A stretch of DNA of 64,000 nt from NCBI GenBank assembly GCA_050250915.1, contig JBFWNT010000001.1, positions 186,001-250,000 of the forward strand, read 5' to 3'. The stretch comes from Miltoncostaea sp050250915 (lineage in GTDB: Bacteria > Actinomycetota > Thermoleophilia > Miltoncostaeales > Miltoncostaeaceae). Under the pieces are notes generated by a model. That model was not told the origin of the DNA. It made no database searches and saw only the letters and a list, made by a program, of their open reading frames with translations. Made by a program: the position numbers and the translations under genes. Shown piece after piece: positions 60,146 through 64,000 of this stretch (position 1 is the first letter of the stretch; each line of letters begins with the position of its first letter).

Positions 60146-62074
60146 CTACGGCGCGGGTGTGGGTGCGCCGCCGCCGCCCCCGCCGCCACCTTTCCCGGCG
60201 ACCTGGGCGACGTAGTCCGCGACGGCCTGGATCTCCGCCGCGCTGAGGGTGCCGTCGAACGACGGCATCCCGCCACCGCCGTTGGTGACCTGCAGCTGCA
60301 CGGTGGCGGCCTCCGGCTTCAGCTGGTCCAGATCCGGACCCACCGTGCCGGTGGCGTTCGCGTCGGCGAGCGTGTGGCAGCTCGCGCAGTTGGCCGCGAA
60401 GATCTGCTTGCCGCCGGCCGTGCCGCCCCCGCCGCCCTGCGCGGTGGTGGTCGACGGCGCGGTCGCCGTGGACGAGGTCGTCTCCGGCGCGGTGGCCGCC
60501 GGCGGCGTCGCGCCGATCCGGTAGGCCACGACCTCCGGCACCTGACCCTTTCCCTGCGGGAAGCCGGCGGCGGTGATGATCGTGTCGCCAGCGATCGCGA
60601 TCGGGGCGTTGCTCGCCGCCGGGAGCCTGATCTGGTGGACGATCGAGCCGTCCTCGCGCGAGAAGGCCACGAGGTTGCCGTTGAAGAGCGTCGTCCACAC
60701 CAGGTCGTTGGAGACCGTCGCCGCGCCGAACGGCATCGTCGGGAGCGTGGTGCTCCACAGCTGCTTGCCGGTCTCGAGGTCCAGGGCCACCATCTCGCCC
60801 GTCCCCTTCGAGAAGTCGGGGGTGCCGAGCGGCTTCTTCAGGTTCGTCACCGGCACCGGCAGGTTCACGACGGCCGCGTAGACGACGCCGTCGTCCACGG
60901 CCATGTTGGTCTCGACGCCGCCGTAGATGCCGGGCGTGATGTCCGCCGGCACCTTCAGGCCCTTGAAGGTCCCCGCGAGGGCCTCGGCGCTGTCGTTGTC
61001 GTGCCCGTTGTGGACGCCCACCGGCGTCTTCCAGATGAGCTTCCCGGTCGCCGCGTCCATCGCGTAGACGTAGCCCATCTTGCCGGCGTCCAGGACCGCC
61101 GGGCTGCCGCCCACCGTCGTTGCGATCGGCGACAGCTGCATGTCCCAGTCGTAGAAGTCGTTGGTGACGCCCTGGTAGTACCAGCGCAGCTTCCCGGTGG
61201 CGGCGTCGAGGTTGACGGTGCTGTCGGTGTAGAGCCGCTTGCCGGGGTTGCTGATGCCGTTCGCCGGCGGCTGGTAGGGGTTGCCGATCCCGTAGGAGAC
61301 CGAGCCGTCGGTGCCGACCAGCGGGGTGTTCCATGCGCCGCCCGACCCGATCGCCGAGTCCTGCTTCGCGTTGTCGATCACCGTCGCGAAGCTCCAGAGC
61401 TTCTTGCCGGTGTTCTCGTCCAGCGCGTAGGCGATGCCCCCGCCGGGCTGGGTGGCGGTGGAGATGTAGACGCGCCCGTCGGCCACCTGCGGCTGGATGG
61501 TGAAGCCGACGCCGCCCTTGCCGACCAGGGTGTCGTTGCTCCAGACCTGCTCTCCGGTGGCGGCATCCAGCGCGAACGCCGACTTCGGGTCGGCGGCGAA
61601 GACCTTGCCGTCGGCCACGGCGACGCCGTTGGGGCCCACATCCGGCAGGTTCACCTTGTGCTCCCACTTCAGCGCGCCCGTCTCGAGGTCGAGCGCGAAG
61701 ACGTTGGAGCCGAGGTCCTGGAGGTACACGACGCCGTCCTGCACCACGGGCATCGCGGCGAACGCGCCGAACGACGTGCCCTTGACGTTCAGCGGGTGCG
61801 TCCACGCCTGGTTGAGCTGCGTGACGTTCTGGGACGAGATGTTCGTCCCCTGCGCGACGCGCGTGTTGGCGATGTCGCCGTTGGGGTACGCCCACTGGCC
61901 GGTGGCGGCGGCCCCCGAGGTGGTCGCGCCCGACGTCCCCTGCGCGGAGTCGTCGTCGCCCCCGCAGGCCGTGAGGCCCAGCGCGAGGAGTGCCGCGGCC
62001 GCGGTGGCGGCGAGCGCGCGGCGCGCGTGCCTCCCCCGTGACCGGCCGTTGGGTGGCGCCGCCGTCGTTCGCAT
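60146..62074 (-). CDS. PQQ-type quinoprotein lipoprotein fused to cytochrome c
   Basis: A 642-residue lipoprotein. Lipobox LGLTACGG (Cys about 37). An eight-bladed PQQ-dehydrogenase-like propeller (about 58-540) with Trp-docking repeats such as AATGEQVWSND, NTGKKLWSFAT, AATGKLIWKTP and LETGKQLWSTT; catalytic-type acid in NDFYDWDMQLSP. A Thr/Pro-rich linker (about 545-575) leads to a class I cytochrome c with CASCH (about 589) and GGGGMPSFDG carrying the Met ligand. It should oxidise an alcohol and pass electrons to heme. GAGGAG before ATG. It is divergent from the XRE-cupin regulator. Confidence 0.9.
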   Translation of the reverse strand: MRTTAAPPNGRSRGRHARRALAATAAAALLALGLTACGGDDDSAQGTSGATTSGAAATGQWAYPNGDIANTRVAQGTNISSQNVTQLNQAWTHPLNVKGTSFGAFAAMPVVQDGVVYLQDLGSNVFALDLETGALKWEHKVNLPDVGPNGVAVADGKVFAADPKSAFALDAATGEQVWSNDTLVGKGGVGFTIQPQVADGRVYISTATQPGGGIAYALDENTGKKLWSFATVIDNAKQDSAIGSGGAWNTPLVGTDGSVSYGIGNPYQPPANGISNPGKRLYTDSTVNLDAATGKLRWYYQGVTNDFYDWDMQLSPIATTVGGSPAVLDAGKMGYVYAMDAATGKLIWKTPVGVHNGHDNDSAEALAGTFKGLKVPADITPGIYGGVETNMAVDDGVVYAAVVNLPVPVTNLKKPLGTPDFSKGTGEMVALDLETGKQLWSTTLPTMPFGAATVSNDLVWTTLFNGNLVAFSREDGSIVHQIRLPAASNAPIAIAGDTIITAAGFPQGKGQVPEVVAYRIGATPPAATAPETTSSTATAPSTTTAQGGGGGTAGGKQIFAANCASCHTLADANATGTVGPDLDQLKPEAATVQLQVTNGGGGMPSFDGTLSAAEIQAVADYVAQVAGKGGGGGGGGAPTPAP

Positions 62075-62116
62075 GCCGTCTCCTCGTCGCCCTCGTCCGA
62101 TGAGATGCTCCTCAGA

Positions 62117-62132
62117 TTCCAATATATCGGAA
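62117..62132. promoter_or_regulatory. AT-rich 16-bp palindrome, candidate XRE-cupin operator
   Basis: TTCCAATATATCGGAA is symmetrical except for one pair (A/C). Such AT-richness is rare in this genome. It contains TATATT on the minus strand (62121-62126), which is probably the -10 of the PQQ-type gene, so a bound repressor would shut that gene. Confidence 0.6.
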
Positions 62133-62157
62133 CAGCCGGGCCGCGCCTTCGGGCGCA

Positions 62158-62163
62158 TACGAT
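62158..62163 (+). promoter_or_regulatory. Putative -10 (TACGAT) of the XRE-cupin gene, leaderless
   Basis: TACGAT, 6 nt, then ATG 62170. It is the + strand half of the divergent promoter region with the PQQ-type gene. Confidence 0.5.
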
Positions 62164-62169
62164 CGGTTC

Positions 62170-62745
62170 ATGGGATCGGTCGAGCTGGGACGCAGGCTCC
62201 GCGCCCTCCGCCGCGAGCGCGGCCTGACGCTCAACGACCTGGAGCGCGAGACCGGCATCTCCCGCTCGTTCCTGGGCGCGGTGGAGCAGGGCCGCTCCGA
62301 CATCTCGATCAGCCGGCTGGTGCGCCTCGCGCGGACCTACGCGATCAGCCTGGACGAGCTGGCCGCCGAGGCCCCGGACGACGCGCCGATGGTGGTCGTG
62401 CGGGCGGGGGAGGCGCCGGTGATCCAGGGCGAGGCGTCCGACGTCGCGGTGCTCCTGCGCCACCGCGGGCCGGGCCTGACGGCGTCGATCCTCTCCCACC
62501 GCCCCGGCTCCGAGCTGGCCGTCGAGCAGACCAGCTTCCGCGAGGCCCTGTTCCACGTGCTCGACGGACGCTTCGCCGCGACGGTCGGGGACGAGGCCGA
62601 GGTGGACCTGGCGCGCGGCGACACGCTCGTCTACCGGGGCCCGGTGCGGCTCGCGGTGCGGTGCCTCGACGGGGACCCGGGGCGGCTGCTGTCGGTGGGC
62701 AGCGCCTTCCTCGGCCCCGGCGGCACCGACGCCGCCCGGGGCTGA
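62170..62745 (+). CDS. XRE-family regulator with cupin sensor domain
   Basis: A 191-residue regulator. Helix-turn-helix at about 5-62: LGRRLRALRRERGLTLNDLE, ETGISRSFLGAVEQGRSDIS, then ISRLVRLARTYAISLDELA. Cupin domain about 105-185: ILSHRPGSELAVEQTSFREA, FHVLDGRFAATVGDEAEVDL and GDTLVYRGPVRLAVRC. Cupin regulators of this layout respond to small amines, alcohols or amino acids. Gene order and the palindrome at 62117 suggest control of the PQQ-type quinoprotein. Confidence 0.93.
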   Translation: MGSVELGRRLRALRRERGLTLNDLERETGISRSFLGAVEQGRSDISISRLVRLARTYAISLDELAAEAPDDAPMVVVRAGEAPVIQGEASDVAVLLRHRGPGLTASILSHRPGSELAVEQTSFREALFHVLDGRFAATVGDEAEVDLARGDTLVYRGPVRLAVRCLDGDPGRLLSVGSAFLGPGGTDAARG

Positions 62746-62752
62746 GCAGCGC

Positions 62753-63595
62753 TCAGATCTGGCCGGGGCGGGCCCTCCGCGGGCCGATGGCGTTGGCGAG
62801 CGTGGCCTCGGTGAACGCGCCGGTGGCCCCCCGGCCGGTGGCGTAGCGGTAGAGCGCCACCGCGAAGATCTGGGTGAGGGCCGTGCTGAGGATGCCGGCG
62901 ACCACGACGATGATCACCGCCAGGCCCACGAAGATGCCGATCGCGACCGTGCCGCCGATCAGGACGCCGATCGCGACCAGCAGGGCGGCCGGGATGACCG
63001 AGGCCAGCGCGATCACCGCGCCGATCGAGACCTGGCCGGTCACCTGCTCGCCCCAGCGCTCGCGGAAGATGCTCGCCGACCGCTTGAGCGTGTCGATGGG
63101 CCCGAGGCCCTCCAGGGCGATCACCGGGATGGCGAGGAACGTCACCAGGTTCCAGGCGATGGCGATGCCGCCGAGCAGCAGGTCGCCGAGCGGCCCCGTG
63201 CGCTCCTGGAGCGCGCGGATCACCACGTTGACGCTGGCGACCATGCCCGCCCAGCCGGAGATGGCGGGCAGGCGGGTCTTCGCGACGGCGACGCCGCTCG
63301 CCACGGTGGCGTCGTGGCCGTCGAGCACCTGCGCCGCCGCGGCGGCCAGGGCGACGTTGAAGAAGACCGCCGCGAACGTGACGAGGTAGATCGCGATGGC
63401 GGCGAAGATCACGCCGAGCACGCCCATGTCGCCGTCGAAGAACAACAGCGACGGGATGCCGAACGCGGCGGCGGCGAGGAGGGCCGCGATGGCGGCGAGG
63501 ACGGGGAAGGCGGCGAGCGACCGGTCGGACCGGAGCACCGACCAGCTGATCCGCGCCAACGCCCAGCCCTGACGGATGCGATTCATGTCCGCCAT
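62753..63595 (-). CDS. DUF6159-like polytopic membrane protein
   Basis: A 280-residue protein with about six TMs. WALARISWSVLRSDRSLAAF (about 10-30) is the N-terminal block seen in DUF6159 proteins, followed by LAAIAALLAAAAFGIPSLLF, a long segment AVFFNVALAAAAAQVLDGHD and C-terminal YRYATGRGATGAFTEATLAN. Function unknown. ATG 63593-63595 is my choice; ATG 63586 or GTG 63619 are alternatives. It converges with the XRE gene, 7 nt between stops. Confidence 0.82.
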   Translation of the reverse strand: MADMNRIRQGWALARISWSVLRSDRSLAAFPVLAAIAALLAAAAFGIPSLLFFDGDMGVLGVIFAAIAIYLVTFAAVFFNVALAAAAAQVLDGHDATVASGVAVAKTRLPAISGWAGMVASVNVVIRALQERTGPLGDLLLGGIAIAWNLVTFLAIPVIALEGLGPIDTLKRSASIFRERWGEQVTGQVSIGAVIALASVIPAALLVAIGVLIGGTVAIGIFVGLAVIIVVVAGILSTALTQIFAVALYRYATGRGATGAFTEATLANAIGPRRARPGQI

Positions 63596-63635
63596 CGTCC
63601 ACCATCGGGGGGTGCCCACGAAAGCCCCGGGCGCG

Positions 63636-63641
63636 TAATGT
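63636..63641 (+). promoter_or_regulatory. Putative -10 (TAATGT), leaderless with TTG start
   Basis: TAATGT, 7 nt, then TTG 63649. The ATG inside the hexamer is out of frame. Confidence 0.45.
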
Positions 63642-63648
63642 CGGCTGG

Positions 63649-64000
63649 TTGGCCTCCTCCAGCCCCGCCCGACCCCTGATCCTCGCCGTGGACGACGACC
63701 CGGCCGTCGGCCGATCCATCGAGCGCGACCTGCGTCGGAGGTACGGCTCCCGGTACCGCGTGCTGCTGGCCGGCTCCGGCCAGGACGGCCTGGGCATGGT
63801 GGAGCAGATCGTCCGCCGCGGCGAGCCGGCCGCGCTGCTGGTGGCCGACCAGCGGATGCCGGGGATGAGCGGCGTGGAGTTCCTGGCCCGGGCGATCCGC
63901 ATCGTGCCGCACGCCAAGCGGGCGCTGCTGACCGCCTACGCCGACACCGAGGCCGCGATCACCGCGATCAACGACGTCCGCCTGGATCACTACCTCATGA
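63649..64000 (+). CDS. Response-regulator receiver, start of a larger protein (cut by window edge)
   Basis: The window ends inside the gene after 117 codons. TTG 63649 starts ASSSPARPLILAVDDDP, a receiver domain with acidic pair DDD (about 15-17). Phosphorylated Asp is in LLVADQRMPGMSGVEFL (about 68-70), Thr in ALLTAYADTEAAI (about 96), and the usual Lys would follow DHYLM just outside. This receiver type is often fused to a thioredoxin-reductase-like flavoprotein (DHYLMKPW); that extension is an inference from similarity. Confidence 0.85.
   Translation, partial: MASSSPARPLILAVDDDPAVGRSIERDLRRRYGSRYRVLLAGSGQDGLGMVEQIVRRGEPAALLVADQRMPGMSGVEFLARAIRIVPHAKRALLTAYADTEAAITAINDVRLDHYLM

Overview
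The window is about 73% GC with strongly GC-biased third codon positions, GTG and ATG starts in similar numbers, and almost no intergenic space. The gene content fits a high-GC actinobacterium: an ECF41 sigma factor with its SnoaL-like tail, a split PPOX-type flavin protein, an OpuC-type importer, MMPL transporters, a PiT/DUF47 pair and a MerR-ahcY pair. A membrane protein with GAVT-type repeats and several beta-propeller lipoproteins make the class Thermoleophilia my best guess; this is an inference from protein style, not from a marker gene. No rRNA, tRNA, CRISPR array, insertion sequence or prophage gene was recognised.

Layout. 1-8 kb: alpha/beta hydrolase end, GAVT-repeat membrane protein, two translationally coupled exported propeller-like proteins, an MMPL transporter, an EamA transporter and a LapA-like protein. 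8.3-11.8 kb: a complete quaternary-amine/osmolyte ABC importer whose four genes all overlap. 11.9-17 kb: ChaB-like protein, a two-TM protein, a divergent GntR/MFS pair and an exported repeat protein. 17-21 kb: murI-merR-ahcY-propeller lipoprotein, with a 24-bp dyad at the merR start. 21-30.7 kb: GNAT, luciferase-like flavoprotein, class A beta-lactamase-like hydrolase, AI-2E-type permease, second MMPL transporter, peptidoglycan-binding M23 peptidase, and a small protein coupled to a BrkB-like membrane protein. 30.7-38.2 kb: acetyltransferase, hydrolases, the ECF41 sigma factor operon, MaoC-like protein, FAD monooxygenase, a decayed DUF72 gene and a second epimerase-like gene. 38.2-46.9 kb: tandem aldo/keto reductases, an unassigned 449-residue protein, methyltransferase, glycosyltransferase, NAGPA-like protein, metallo-beta-lactamase-fold protein, universal stress protein and HAD acid phosphatase. 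47-55 kb: PPOX protein, NlpC/P60 endopeptidase with a coupled upstream ORF, amino-acid-oxidase-like protein, HxlR/SDR divergon and a three-gene signalling operon (RsbU-like, histidine kinase, response regulator). 55-64 kb: PiT/DUF47, universal stress protein, two large propeller proteins including a PQQ-type/cytochrome c fusion, XRE-cupin regulator, a membrane protein and the start of a response-regulator fusion.

Regulation is unusually readable. Two sites match the known ECF41 promoter (TGTCAC[A/G], 16 nt, CGTC): one before the epimerase-sigma operon, the other before the PPOX gene. At least ten genes have a TANNNT hexamer only 6-7 nt before the start codon, which points to leaderless transcripts. 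Palindromic candidate operators lie at the merR, HxlR, XRE-cupin/PQQ and aldo/keto reductase promoters. All 14 convergent gene pairs end within 15 nt of each other or overlap, four of them sharing a CTAG.

I found no unmistakable new multi-gene system. The best leads are the ECF41 mini-regulon, the merR/ahcY dyad, the small coupled ORFs, a three-stem RNA-like element at 45940-46008 and the frameshifted DUF72 remnant.
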